Shown here piece after piece: positions 10,444 to 18,094 of a stretch of 64,000 bases of DNA. The stretch covers positions 1-64,000 of the forward strand of contig CAWDLE010000024.1 in the NCBI GenBank assembly GCA_963803085.1. The letters are read 5' to 3'. The notes under the pieces are model-generated. The model was given only the letters and a program-made list of their open reading frames with translations, searched no databases and was not told where the DNA came from. The DNA comes from JACVRW01 sp963803085 (GTDB lineage Bacteria; Actinomycetota; Thermoleophilia; Solirubrobacterales; Thermoleophilaceae). Numbering within the stretch: position 1 is the first letter of the stretch; every line of letters begins with the position of its first letter. A program made the position numbers and the translations under genes.

Positions 10444-10718
10444 GACGGCCTCCTCTCTGCGACGATCGCGGCTTTGGCGGCGATCCCCGGGAACGCCCCG
10501 ACGATGACGTCGAACTGGGCGTTGATCGCCTGGACCGCCGGCTCCAGCGGGCGCAGGTGGTCCGACTCGACCATCTCCAAGGCGCCGGCGAGCGTGGCGA
10601 GGTCCTCGGAGGCCGACTCGAGCGCGCGCCGGATCAAGATCAGGGCGACGGCCACGACCGCCACGGCGACGACTGCGAGCAGGACACTGAGCAGAACGAG
10701 CAGGTCGGTGTCGCTCAT
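10440..10718 (-). CDS. Small single-pass membrane protein 3 of 5
   Basis: 92 residues. A hydrophobic stretch at about residues 6-29 (LVLLSVLLAVVAVAVVAVAL) is followed by a predicted helix containing RRALESASEDLATLAGALE, a pattern resembling YtxG/DUF948-type membrane-tethered coiled coils, though assignment to that family would need a profile search. It overlaps both neighbours by 4 bases (ATGA), so the group is a tightly coupled operon. Confidence 0.75.
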   Translation of the reverse strand: MSDTDLLVLLSVLLAVVAVAVVAVALILIRRALESASEDLATLAGALEMVESDHLRPLEPAVQAINAQFDVIVGAFPGIAAKAAIVAERRPS

Positions 10719-11002
10719 GACTCGCCGTACCCGTCGGTGAGGGCGTTCATATAGCGGTCCTGGACCACGGCCTCCTCCACGATCAGCCCAAGCACGGGCG
10801 CCGTGGCCTCGAGCTGGGGGATGTTTGCGGTGTTCCCCGCGACCTTCCCGGCCACCTCGAGCAGCCCGCGCGCCGAGCGGCTGATGTCGTCGACGGTTCT
10901 GACCAGAATCGTCAGGAGCGCGGCAACGACCAGCGCCGCGACGAGGCCGATCACGAGCGAGACCGCCCAGAGAGTGTTCGCTGACACTGCGAGGGTCGTC
11001 AT
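10715..11002 (-). CDS. Small single-pass membrane protein 2 of 5
   Basis: 95 residues from ATG at 11002, chosen because a longer in-frame reading to 11230 is a shadow of the upstream gene. A transmembrane helix at about residues 11-35 (LWAVSLVIGLVAALVVAALL) is followed by TVDDISRSARGLLEVAGKVA and NTANIPQL, suggesting a periplasmic or cytoplasmic amphipathic helix. Four-base overlaps on both sides. No function recognised. Confidence 0.75.
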   Translation of the reverse strand: MTTLAVSANTLWAVSLVIGLVAALVVAALLTILVRTVDDISRSARGLLEVAGKVAGNTANIPQLEATAPVLGLIVEEAVVQDRYMNALTDGYGES

Positions 11003-11262
11003 TTGCCCACCGCCACCTTTCGCAGCGCGCGCGCCGAGTGCAGGATCCTCACGCCGGAGTCGTTGATCCGCCCAATTCCCGCGAGCTCGTCGGTCTGTGC
11101 GCGCACCACCTCGACGCCATCGACCGCGCCGCGCGCCTGCCCCGCGATCCTTCGCGCAAGCAGCACGATCGCAATCACGATCACCGCCGCAACGGCGATG
11201 ACGACAATGCCGAGCCCGAGCCCAATCCACCAGCCGGTGGAGGCACCGATCACACTGCCCAT
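10999..11262 (-). CDS. Small single-pass membrane protein 1 of 5
   Basis: 87 residues from ATG at 11262. Residues about 10-36 form a long hydrophobic helix (WWIGLGLGIVVIAVAAVIVI), followed by RRIAGQARGAVDGVEVVRAQ and a basic C-terminal helix. It opens the set of five membrane-protein genes that leads directly into coxM. The gap to the preceding isochorismatase-like gene is 38 bases, the largest in this stretch, so a promoter for the membrane/cox unit could lie there, but no convincing -10/-35 pair is evident. Confidence 0.75.
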   Translation of the reverse strand: MGSVIGASTGWWIGLGLGIVVIAVAAVIVIAIVLLARRIAGQARGAVDGVEVVRAQTDELAGIGRINDSGVRILHSARALRKVAVGK

Positions 11263-11300
11263 CTCAACCTCCGGGTCGTTGAGCTGACAATAACCGAGCG

Positions 11301-11924
11301 CTAGTGCGCGCTCATAGCGCGCTGCAGCTCGCCGGTGAACGCCTCGGCGGTCATCACCTCGGAGAACATCGGGTAGTCGAACTGGATCGCGTTCTGATGC
11401 TCCTCGGGAGACGTGGCCGCGACGCAGTCCGACAGCGTGATCACCTGGTAGCCCTTCTCGTACCCGGTGCGCATCGTCGACTCGACGCAGCAGTTCGTCA
11501 GGAAGCCACCGAGTGCGATCGTCGTGATGCCGCGGGCGCGCAGGATGAAGTCGAGGTTCGTGGTCGCGAACGTGTCCAGGCCGCGCTTGCCCTCGACGAC
11601 CACATCGCCCTCCTGCGGCGCGAGCGAGTCGACGATCTCGGCGCCCCACTCGCCCTTCACGAACGCCGTGGAATCGACCACTCCCTTGAGGATTCCGTAC
11701 GGGTGCTGGGACAGCTCGCCATAGCCGGGCGCGAACGTGATCGGCGCGTGGACGATCGTCGCTCCGGCGGCGCGAGCGGCGTCCACGAGCGCGCGCGTGT
11801 TCTCGAGCATGCCGGTGCTCTCCATCACGTCACCCACCGCGCCGTGCAGGGCGCCGCCCTCCGAGGTGAAGTCGTTCTGGTACTCGATCAGGACGAGGGC
11901 AGTGTGCTTCGGATCGAACGGCAC
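11301..11924 (-). CDS. Isochorismatase-family cysteine hydrolase
   Basis: A 207-residue alpha/beta hydrolase of the isochorismatase/nicotinamidase superfamily. The nucleophile loop is GGFLTNCCVESTMR with the catalytic cysteine in TNCCVEST, and the lysine sits in EGKRGLDTF. The position of the first triad residue, normally Asp in IDxQNDF, is Glu here (LIEYQNDF), a conservative change worth noting. Substrate cannot be read from sequence. It lies between the nitronate monooxygenase-like gene and the membrane/cox genes on the same strand. Confidence 0.85.
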   Translation of the reverse strand: MPFDPKHTALVLIEYQNDFTSEGGALHGAVGDVMESTGMLENTRALVDAARAAGATIVHAPITFAPGYGELSQHPYGILKGVVDSTAFVKGEWGAEIVDSLAPQEGDVVVEGKRGLDTFATTNLDFILRARGITTIALGGFLTNCCVESTMRTGYEKGYQVITLSDCVAATSPEEHQNAIQFDYPMFSEVMTAEAFTGELQRAMSAH

Positions 11925-11952
11925 GGGGGCCTCCTTGCCTGGGGAACGGGCG

Positions 11953-12912
11953 TTAGCCCAACTCTACGGCCCGCTCGGCCTCGGCGACCAGGTTCTTCAC
12001 GATCTTGGCGGCAGGCTGCACGTCCCTGATCAGCCCCGCGGTCTGTCCGGTGAACGGCAGGATCTCGTGTGTCCGGCCCTCGCCCACGGCGGCCATGATC
12101 TCGGCGAGCAGCCGCTCGGACTCGTCGGCGGCCTCGTCCGGACGCGACTCCCACCGGCTCACGAACTCCGTCCGGATCACGCGCGGCACCACGTGGTAGG
12201 CGCCCGGCGCGGGAGGCGGCACGATCGCGCCCCAGGTCTCGAAGCGAACCGTGTCCTCTGACTCGGCGTCGATGATTCCCTGCTTCCAGCCCTCCTCCGT
12301 GGACGCCTCCTGCGATGCGAGGAAGCGCGTGCCCAGGTTCACCCCGGCGGCGCCGAGCGCAAGGGCGGCGGCCAGCCCGCGGCCGTCCGCGATACCGCCC
12401 GCCGCGAGCACGGGGATCGGAGCGACCGCGTCGACCACCTGGGGAACCAGCGCCATGGTGCCCACGCCGGCGGCCATCCCCTGCCCGCCCGCTTCGCTGC
12501 CCTGCGCGATCACCACATCGACGCCGAGCGCTGCCGCCTCGCGCGCCTGGGAGACGGTGTGCACCTGGTGGATCACCTTCGCCCCGGCCGCGTGCGCGCG
12601 CTCCACAAGCGAACCAGGGTCGCCGAGCGCGAATGACACCGCTGCGGGCCGGGCGTCGAGCGTGGCCTGAAACGCGTCCTCGTCGAGGGTGGAGACGACG
12701 TGGTTCACGACGAACGGGCGGTCGGTCAGCTCGCGCACGCGCTCGATCTGTCCGCGGAGGCCGTCCGCCGTGCCGAAGATGCCGGCGATCGTTCCGATCG
12801 CACCGGCCCCCGACACCGCGGCCACGAGCTCTGGCGAGGTCGCCGGCCAGATCGCCGCCTGGAGGATCGGGGCCTCGATGTCGAGGAGCTCGCAGAAGGG
12901 CGTGCGGAGCAC
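11953..12912 (-). CDS. Nitronate monooxygenase-like flavoprotein
   Basis: About 319 residues from GTG at 12912 (VLRTPFCELLDIEAPILQA), the usual N-terminus of the family; an ATG 54 bases upstream would add a Lys/Arg-rich stretch overlapping the preceding gene and is not favoured. The TIM-barrel FMN-binding pattern is clear: PILQAAIWPATSPELVAAVS, PVLAAGGIADGRGLAAALALGA and GVNLGTRFLAS. The motif that carries the catalytic histidine in nitronate monooxygenases (GxEAGGH) reads GSEAGGQG here, so the classical general base is replaced by Gln and the substrate may differ. Confidence 0.85.
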   Translation of the reverse strand: MLRTPFCELLDIEAPILQAAIWPATSPELVAAVSGAGAIGTIAGIFGTADGLRGQIERVRELTDRPFVVNHVVSTLDEDAFQATLDARPAAVSFALGDPGSLVERAHAAGAKVIHQVHTVSQAREAAALGVDVVIAQGSEAGGQGMAAGVGTMALVPQVVDAVAPIPVLAAGGIADGRGLAAALALGAAGVNLGTRFLASQEASTEEGWKQGIIDAESEDTVRFETWGAIVPPPAPGAYHVVPRVIRTEFVSRWESRPDEAADESERLLAEIMAAVGEGRTHEILPFTGQTAGLIRDVQPAAKIVKNLVAEAERAVELG

Positions 12913-12925
12913 GACCCGTTTCAGG

Positions 12926-13936
12926 CTACGCCGCTTCTTCGCTGCGCGCCTGCTCGCGCGTGGCAAAGAAGGCCGACGTCGAGATGCCGCGGTCGAAGTC
13001 CGACCAGCTCGCGCCGTCGGCCAGCGACCGCTCGATGCGGTCGAAGCTGCCCAGGTTGCCGCCGAGGTTGTCCACGAAGTGGACCAGCGTGGCCTCGCGC
13101 GTGCATGGCACGACCGGGCTGCCGTGCTCGAGCTTGCCGTGGTGGCTCAGGATGATGTGGAGGAGGCCCTCCGCCTCGGCGCGCGGAAAGCCGTCGATCC
13201 GCTCGATCTCGCGGCGCACCGTGTAGTAGCCGCACGGGATCTCGCCGAGCAGCTTGCCGCGGTCGGTCATCTCGATCGCGCCGTTGATGGTCGAGTAGAC
13301 CTCGGTCTTCCCGATGTCGTGCAGGAGCGCGCCCGTGACGGCCAGGTCGCGGTCGACCCCTCCGCGGAAGGGCCCGCGCGCGAGCACGCTCACACCCTCG
13401 GCCACCGACAGGCAGTGCTCGAGCAGCCCGTGCTTGTAGGCCTGGTGGTAGTACTTGGCCGCGGGTGCCGAGTGATACGCCGCTCCGCTCTCCGTGGAGC
13501 GGTCGATCAGCCGGCCCAGCAGCGTTTTCAGGTGTGGGCGCTCGATGGTCGCGACCAGCGCCTCGAGGCCGGCGGCCATCTCCTCGTACGGGCGCGCCGG
13601 CGCCTCGGTGAGGTCGGCCAGCTCGTACTCGTCCTCCGCCGCCACCCGCATCCGCTTGACCGTGACTGCCGCGCCGTAGCGCTCGTCGACCGCGTAGCGC
13701 CCGAGGATCCGGATCACCGAGCCCGTCGGGCAGATCGGGGCCAGGGCCTCGACCTCGTCCCAGATCACGGCCTCCACGGCGCCCGTGGTGTCGCCGAGCT
13801 GGAGCTTCAGGAACGGCTCGCCATTGCGCCGCTGGCGCCGCGTGTGGGCGCGCACGACGTACACCTCGTTGACCTCCTGGCCGTCGGCCAGGTCGCGCAC
13901 AAAGCACCTCGAGGGGGTGAGCGTGGTCTGCTCCAT
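12926..13936 (-). CDS. YhaM-like OB-fold/HD-domain 3'-5' exoribonuclease
   Basis: A 336-residue protein. Residues about 10-105 form an OB-fold nucleic-acid-binding domain (EVNEVYVVRAHTRR, LKLQLGDTTGAVEAVIW), and about 165-300 an HD phosphohydrolase domain with GLLEHCLSVAEG, ALLHDIGKTEVY and LSHHGKLEHGSP as metal ligands. This architecture is that of YhaM/CBF1-type 3'-5' exonucleases. It is the first gene of the long minus-strand run and is divergent from the SDR at 13987 with 50 bases between starts, which must hold both promoters. Confidence 0.88.
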   Translation of the reverse strand: MEQTTLTPSRCFVRDLADGQEVNEVYVVRAHTRRQRRNGEPFLKLQLGDTTGAVEAVIWDEVEALAPICPTGSVIRILGRYAVDERYGAAVTVKRMRVAAEDEYELADLTEAPARPYEEMAAGLEALVATIERPHLKTLLGRLIDRSTESGAAYHSAPAAKYYHQAYKHGLLEHCLSVAEGVSVLARGPFRGGVDRDLAVTGALLHDIGKTEVYSTINGAIEMTDRGKLLGEIPCGYYTVRREIERIDGFPRAEAEGLLHIILSHHGKLEHGSPVVPCTREATLVHFVDNLGGNLGSFDRIERSLADGASWSDFDRGISTSAFFATREQARSEEAA

Positions 13937-13986
13937 GGGGACTTGCCAAGGTAAGGCCGGACTCGGACGGTTTAGCCTGCCCGGTT

Positions 13987-14667
13987 ATGGGCGTGCTCGT
14001 GGCCGGTGGCACCGGGGCTCTGGGTAGCGCGGTCGTCCGCGAGCTGCTCGACGCGGGCTACGACTGCACGCTCACCTGGATCGTGGACGCCGAGCGCGAG
14101 CGTGCCCAGAAGGAGTTCGGCGACCGAGCCAAGCTCGTACGAGCCGACCTCGTCGATCCCGACGGCGGCGCCGACGAGGCGGTGGCCGCGGTGGAGGATC
14201 TCGAGGCTGTGGTGGACCTGGTGGGCGGTTACTTCTCCGGCCCTCCTGCGCACGAGACGACGTGGGAAGACTTCGACCGCATGATGCGCCTCAACCTGTC
14301 GCCCGCCTTCAACCTCGCGCACGCGGCGATGCCGCGTTTGCTCGAGCGCGGAGGGGGCTCGTTCGTCGCGGTGTCGGCCCGCCCCGCCCTCAAGCCGTTC
14401 CCCGGCTCCGCCGCTTACTCGACCGCGAAGGCTGCCGTGCTCGCCTTCGTCAGAGCCCTCGATGCCGACTACCGCACGAAGGGCATCCGGGCCAACGCGA
14501 TCCTGCCGAGCGTGATCGACACGCCGGCCAACCGCGCGGCGGAGCCCGACGCCGATTACTCGAAGTGGGTCCAGCCGGCCGAGATCGCGCGGGTCGTCCG
14601 CTTTCTCGTCTCGGACGACTCGGCTGTCACGAGCGGCGCCGCGATTCCGGTCTACGGCCGCGCGTAG
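13987..14667 (+). CDS. Short-chain dehydrogenase/reductase
   Basis: A 226-residue Rossmann-fold oxidoreductase. The N-terminus MGVLVAGGTGALGSAV is a TGxxxGxG-type nucleotide-binding turn, the catalytic YSTAK (YxxxK) is present with VSARPALKPF in the serine strand region, and ANAILPSVIDTP follows as in SDRs. Specific substrate unknown. The 3' end overlaps the convergent EcsC-like gene by 16 bases. Confidence 0.85.
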   Translation: MGVLVAGGTGALGSAVVRELLDAGYDCTLTWIVDAERERAQKEFGDRAKLVRADLVDPDGGADEAVAAVEDLEAVVDLVGGYFSGPPAHETTWEDFDRMMRLNLSPAFNLAHAAMPRLLERGGGSFVAVSARPALKPFPGSAAYSTAKAAVLAFVRALDADYRTKGIRANAILPSVIDTPANRAAEPDADYSKWVQPAEIARVVRFLVSDDSAVTSGAAIPVYGRA

Positions 14668-15296
14668 TAGCGCAGGGCACGCTGCCCGAGCTGCTTCGTG
14701 ACGCCGCCGTTCTGGAGCGCGCCGATCGGCGCGCCGATCAGCGGGATGTACCTGCTGGCGTAGCGCCGCACCAAGCGCCGTGCGAGGTACCTCGCGAGCT
14801 TCAGATGGAGTGCTTCGGTCCTTCGCGAACTGAGCGCGTTCTCGACCAGCGCATGGGCCATTCGCTTGCCAACGCCGTCGAGCGCCTCGCGCGCCTGTGC
14901 CGGCGTCTCGTACAGGCCCTGGAGCGCGAGGTACTCGGCGGGGCGCATCGGGTGGCGCGGGTCGTAGCCGTAGGCCGCAGCGATGTAGAAGACCATGCGG
15001 CTCTGGATCCAGAGCAGCGCGATCATGTCGGGGGCCAGCGTCACGGCTCCGCCGATGCCCAGCGCGCCCCCCTCGAGCCGGGCAAGTCGAACGTGCTTCT
15101 TGAATGCCACCCGGGCGAGTTGCTCCGGCGTGTGGCCTGGACCCGCTATCCGCACCCACTCCTCGGCCTGCGGACCGAAGCGCTCGGCCGCCGCAAGCGC
15201 TATGTACTCGGGCGCGCGGTCGGGCTCCGCGAGCAGGCGGTCCCAGAGGCGTTTGGGCGGGCGCTCGAGCAGTTCCATTTCAGTTGCGGCTTCCAC
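14652..15296 (-). CDS. EcsC-family protein
   Basis: A 214-residue protein resembling the EcsC family: central segment GGALGIGGAVTLAPDMIALLWIQSRMVFYIAAAYGYDP with hydrophobic helices, then a YLALQGLYETPAQAREAL helix and RRYASRYIPLIGAPIGALQNG near the end. EcsC proteins are poorly characterised, associated with ABC transporters in Bacillus. An alternative ATG six codons in (15278) is possible. Divergent from the ferritin-like gene with 26 bases between starts. Confidence 0.75.
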   Translation of the reverse strand: MEAATEMELLERPPKRLWDRLLAEPDRAPEYIALAAAERFGPQAEEWVRIAGPGHTPEQLARVAFKKHVRLARLEGGALGIGGAVTLAPDMIALLWIQSRMVFYIAAAYGYDPRHPMRPAEYLALQGLYETPAQAREALDGVGKRMAHALVENALSSRRTEALHLKLARYLARRLVRRYASRYIPLIGAPIGALQNGGVTKQLGQRALRYYARP

Positions 15297-15322
15297 GCCG
15301 GCTGAGGCTAGCCTGTGGCGTC

Positions 15323-15811
15323 ATGGCAATTCTTGACGACGACATGAAGGCCGACCGCGAGCAGCTCATCGAGATGCTCACTCGGGCGTATTGGATGGAG
15401 CTCGAGACCGTGATGAGCTACATCACCAACTCGATCAACCCGGACGGCGTCCGGGCGCAGGAGATCATCGAGTCGCTCGACCAGGACATCCAGGAGGAGC
15501 TCGGGCATGCGCGCGAGTTCGGCGCGCGCATCAAGGAGCTCTACGGCGTGGTGCCCGGCTCGCTCGACTTCAAGGCCGAGCAGTCCTACCTCCAGCCTCC
15601 CGGGGAGCAGACCGACATCGTCCACGTGATCAAGGGAGTGATCGAGGCGGAGTCCGGCGCCATCGAGCACTACAATCGGATCATCGAGTTCTGCGAGGGA
15701 CGCGACCCGGTCACCCAGGACATGGTGATCACGATCCTGCGCGACGAGGAGGGCCACCGGCGCCTGTTCGAGGGCTTCCTGCGCGAGTACAAGGCCGAGG
15801 GCTTGGCCTAG
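15323..15811 (+). CDS. Ferritin-like (bacterioferritin/Dps-type) protein
   Basis: A 162-residue four-helix protein from ATG at 15323; the longer in-frame reading upstream is antisense to the EcsC-like gene and rejected. The di-iron ligands expected for the ferritin-like superfamily are visible: Glu in YWMELETVMSYI, EELGHAREFG (ExxH), ESGAIEHYN and RDEEGHRRLFEG (ExxH). Iron storage or oxidative protection is likely. It ends in a convergent overlap with the DUF4396-like gene. Confidence 0.85.
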   Translation: MAILDDDMKADREQLIEMLTRAYWMELETVMSYITNSINPDGVRAQEIIESLDQDIQEELGHAREFGARIKELYGVVPGSLDFKAEQSYLQPPGEQTDIVHVIKGVIEAESGAIEHYNRIIEFCEGRDPVTQDMVITILRDEEGHRRLFEGFLREYKAEGLA

Positions 15812-16347
15812 TTACCCAAAGCGTCCGCGACGAGCACGACGAGCCCGAACGCCCCCCCGAGCACGGCGATCACGCCGACCACCTGTGGGTTCGGACCCCC
15901 GTGGATCCCGGTCTCGTGCACGGCCGTGTGGCCCTTGCCGCGCAGGAGCAGCCAGCGGTTCACCGGGTAGGCGCAGACGCCGGCCATGAAGAGCGCGAAC
16001 GAGAGCGAGCCCCAGAACAGGACATCGCTGAGGCTTGCGTCAATGGCGCCAGGGACCACGAGGACGATCGAGTTGTCCACGATCTCCATGACCGTGATCG
16101 AGAGCGTGTCGGACGCGAGCGCGATCGGGATCACGGCCGCGAGCGCCAATCCGCCGCGCAGGAGCGGCAGGCTCGTCAGGGAGTAGCCAAAGAAGAACGC
16201 GAGCACGATCGACAGCGCAATCGTCCCGCCGTCCGACCATCCGCGAGCCGTGCCGATGATCATCCCCAGCACCTCGCCGATCGCACAGCCGGTTAGGCAA
16301 TGAAGGGTGGCGCTGAGCGCCATTTGGTCGACGCCGTCCGAGTGCAT
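15808..16347 (-). CDS. DUF4396-like polytopic membrane protein
   Basis: A 179-residue integral membrane protein. The N-terminal signature ATLHCLTGCAIGEVLGM is characteristic of DUF4396-type proteins, with a His-Cys pair that could bind metal; four to five further hydrophobic helices follow (about 42-60, 65-85, 95-125, 155-175). Function unknown; related proteins sit beside copper and multicopper oxidase genes in other genomes. An open frame continues upstream through the tRNA on the minus strand, but that is chance readthrough; ATG at 16347 is preferred. Confidence 0.75.
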   Translation of the reverse strand: MHSDGVDQMALSATLHCLTGCAIGEVLGMIIGTARGWSDGGTIALSIVLAFFFGYSLTSLPLLRGGLALAAVIPIALASDTLSITVMEIVDNSIVLVVPGAIDASLSDVLFWGSLSFALFMAGVCAYPVNRWLLLRGKGHTAVHETGIHGGPNPQVVGVIAVLGGAFGLVVLVADALGN

Positions 16348-16388
16348 CTCCTCGTGCAACGCTAGATACCATCGTCTCGCTGCTGCAA

Positions 16389-16461
16389 GGCGAGGTAGCT
16401 CAGTTGGTAGAGCACACGACTGAAAATCGTGGTGTCGCCGGTTCGATTCCGGCCCTCGCCA
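16389..16461 (+). tRNA. tRNA-Phe (GAA)
   Basis: A 73-base cloverleaf: acceptor arms GGCGAGG/CCTCGCC, D-loop TAGCTCAGTTGGTAGAGC, anticodon stem CACGA/TCGTG closing the loop CTGAAAA with anticodon GAA, and T-arm GCCGGTTCGATTCCGGC. Discriminator base A; the CCA end is not encoded. A decayed tyrosine recombinase follows the 3' end, as at many tRNA integration sites. Confidence 0.96.
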
Positions 16462-16719
16462 TCTCCGCGGCTGCGGCGCATCGCCAGGCTGTGTCATCAG
16501 GCCGCTCGCGTGCGGAGCACGCGTCGCGACCCTCTTCCTTGCCTGGCGGGCGCCTCGCCGGCAGATGGCGAGGCCTTCGCCCTCGCCGTTTCTCTCCGTT
16601 GCAGGCGTTTCGTCGGCTCTCCTGCCCGCGGCCCGATCTGAGCTCGACTCCTCGTGGTCTACCTGTGGGCTACGCGGCGCGCGTGCGGCCTGGATTTGGG
16701 CCTCGGCCGAGACCGCTGC

Positions 16720-17230
16720 GAGACCTCTGAGCTCACGCATGACGTGCGCGTAAGTGGCGAGTGTCATCTGCGGCGCGTGTCCAAGCTGCTCGGCCAACTC
16801 GGGCAGCGGCATGCCCGCCCGGATCTGCAGAGATGCGAAGGCGTGCCGCAGGTCGTAGGGCGGCAGTAGCTCCACCTCGGCCTGCTCGCGGGCGCCGTGC
16901 CAGACGCGCCGGCGCCAGTTGTTTACGTCGGTTCGGCGCCAGGGCTTGCCGTCGCGTCGCGGGAAGATGAGGCCGTCCGGCCGGCCCCTCGAGAGCCGGT
17001 ATTCAGCGAGGTCCTTTTCTAAGCGGGGCCGACGAGGTCGACGGCGCGGGGCCGGAAGTGCCGAACCTTCGGCCAGGGACGATCTCCCCGTCGATGAGGC
17101 GCTGCTCGACGAGCAGCGTGCGCTCACGGACATGGCGCCACTCAAGCGCCAGGACCTCCTCGGGGATGCGCAGTCCGGCATACACGAGCTGCGGCACTCA
17201 GGCGAGACGTGGACGTCAGCCTGAGCCCAG
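16720..17230 (-). pseudogene. Decayed phage-type tyrosine recombinase next to tRNA-Phe
   Basis: Two minus-strand frames together encode the catalytic half of an integrase. The upstream part (17197 down to about 17040) has LVYAGLRIPEEVLALEWRHV, which is the first catalytic Arg region. The downstream part (about 17000 to 16730) has PPYDLRHAFASLQIRAG (HxxR box region), LAEQLGHAPQMTLATYAHV with the late His and the nucleophile Tyr. A frameshift separates them near 17000-17050, and the N-terminal DNA-binding domain is missing, cut off by the GAF-protein gene. The Tyr end faces the tRNA. This is a remnant of a past integration event; no second att copy is visible in the window. Confidence 0.7.
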
Positions 17231-17242
17231 CGGGTTAGCCGC

Positions 17243-18094
17243 TCAGCCGCGCGCCTGGTATGACCGTGCACGCTCGACGGCCGCCGACACCATCTGGGCG
17301 AGGTGAATGAGGGCGGCCTCGTCGTCGCCGGTGAAGTCTCCTTCCTGCTTGTCGAAGACCTGGATCGCGCCGAGCTCGCCGCCGTCGAGCGCGGTGAGCG
17401 ATGCGCCGAGCCATCCCTTCAGCGGCCGATCGCTGGCGGCCGTATGGAAGGGCGACAGCAGAGCGAGTGGCTCGCCGGCGATCCTCACGGAGCCGCCGCT
17501 CGCGCGGATCAGCCTGTAGATCGCGAACCGGTCGAGCCACTGGACGAAGCCGACCCAGCGCCTGTCGGCCTGCGCGTAGGAGGCGGCCTCCGCGATCCGG
17601 GGCCGGCCCTCCACGGCGACGGTCGCCACGCAGCAGTCGGCACCCACGAGCTCGCGTGCCTGCTCGGCCACCAGCTGCAGCAGCTCCTCGAGCGAGTCGA
17701 AGGCGTCGAGGGCGAGCGAGGCGTCGGCCAGGAAGGTCGACAGCTGGCGGGACATCTCGATGTGGCGCCGTTCCAAGGTGGCGCTCTCCCGTGCCTCGCT
17801 GAACCCCCGCTGCACCATCTCATACGCAGAGAGGCTCTCGAGAAAGAAGTCCCCCGCGGCCCGCGTCATTCCCTGAGTCCCGGCCGAGTCCGATACGCCG
17901 GCCAGCGCCGACAGGAGGGCCTCGTGGTGAGCGACGGCCAGGTCGAGCACGCTGAGGTGCCGGGTCACGGCCTCCCGCCCGAGCTCGTAGGCCACGTGGA
18001 GCGTGGCCTCGCCGGGGCGGAGCAGGTAGGCGCGGAAGGCTGACGCATAGGCGGGGGCAAAGGACCCCAGGCCGGTGTGGGCCCCAGCGCTCAC
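17243..18094 (-). CDS. RsbU N-terminal domain plus GAF protein without phosphatase
   Basis: A 283-residue protein. Residues about 10-105 match the pattern of the RsbU N-terminal (RsbT-binding) domain used in actinobacterial SpoIIE phosphatases: YASAFRAYLLRPGEATLHVAYELGREA, LDLAVAHHEALL and FFLESLSAYEMVQRGF. Residues about 125-280 form a GAF domain ending in FTGDDEAALIHLAQMVSAAVERA. No PP2C/SpoIIE catalytic domain follows. Its start overlaps the RsbX-like stop as ATGA, so it belongs to the stressosome operon. RsbT released from the complex could bind it, but the output would then not be dephosphorylation by this chain. Confidence 0.8.
   Translation of the reverse strand: MSAGAHTGLGSFAPAYASAFRAYLLRPGEATLHVAYELGREAVTRHLSVLDLAVAHHEALLSALAGVSDSAGTQGMTRAAGDFFLESLSAYEMVQRGFSEARESATLERRHIEMSRQLSTFLADASLALDAFDSLEELLQLVAEQARELVGADCCVATVAVEGRPRIAEAASYAQADRRWVGFVQWLDRFAIYRLIRASGGSVRIAGEPLALLSPFHTAASDRPLKGWLGASLTALDGGELGAIQVFDKQEGDFTGDDEAALIHLAQMVSAAVERARSYQARG

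Noticed and set aside
16348..16470. Protein-like peptide GPESNRRHHDFQSCALPTEL on the minus strand
   Set aside because: This is the reverse translation of the tRNA-Phe gene, a common annotation artefact.
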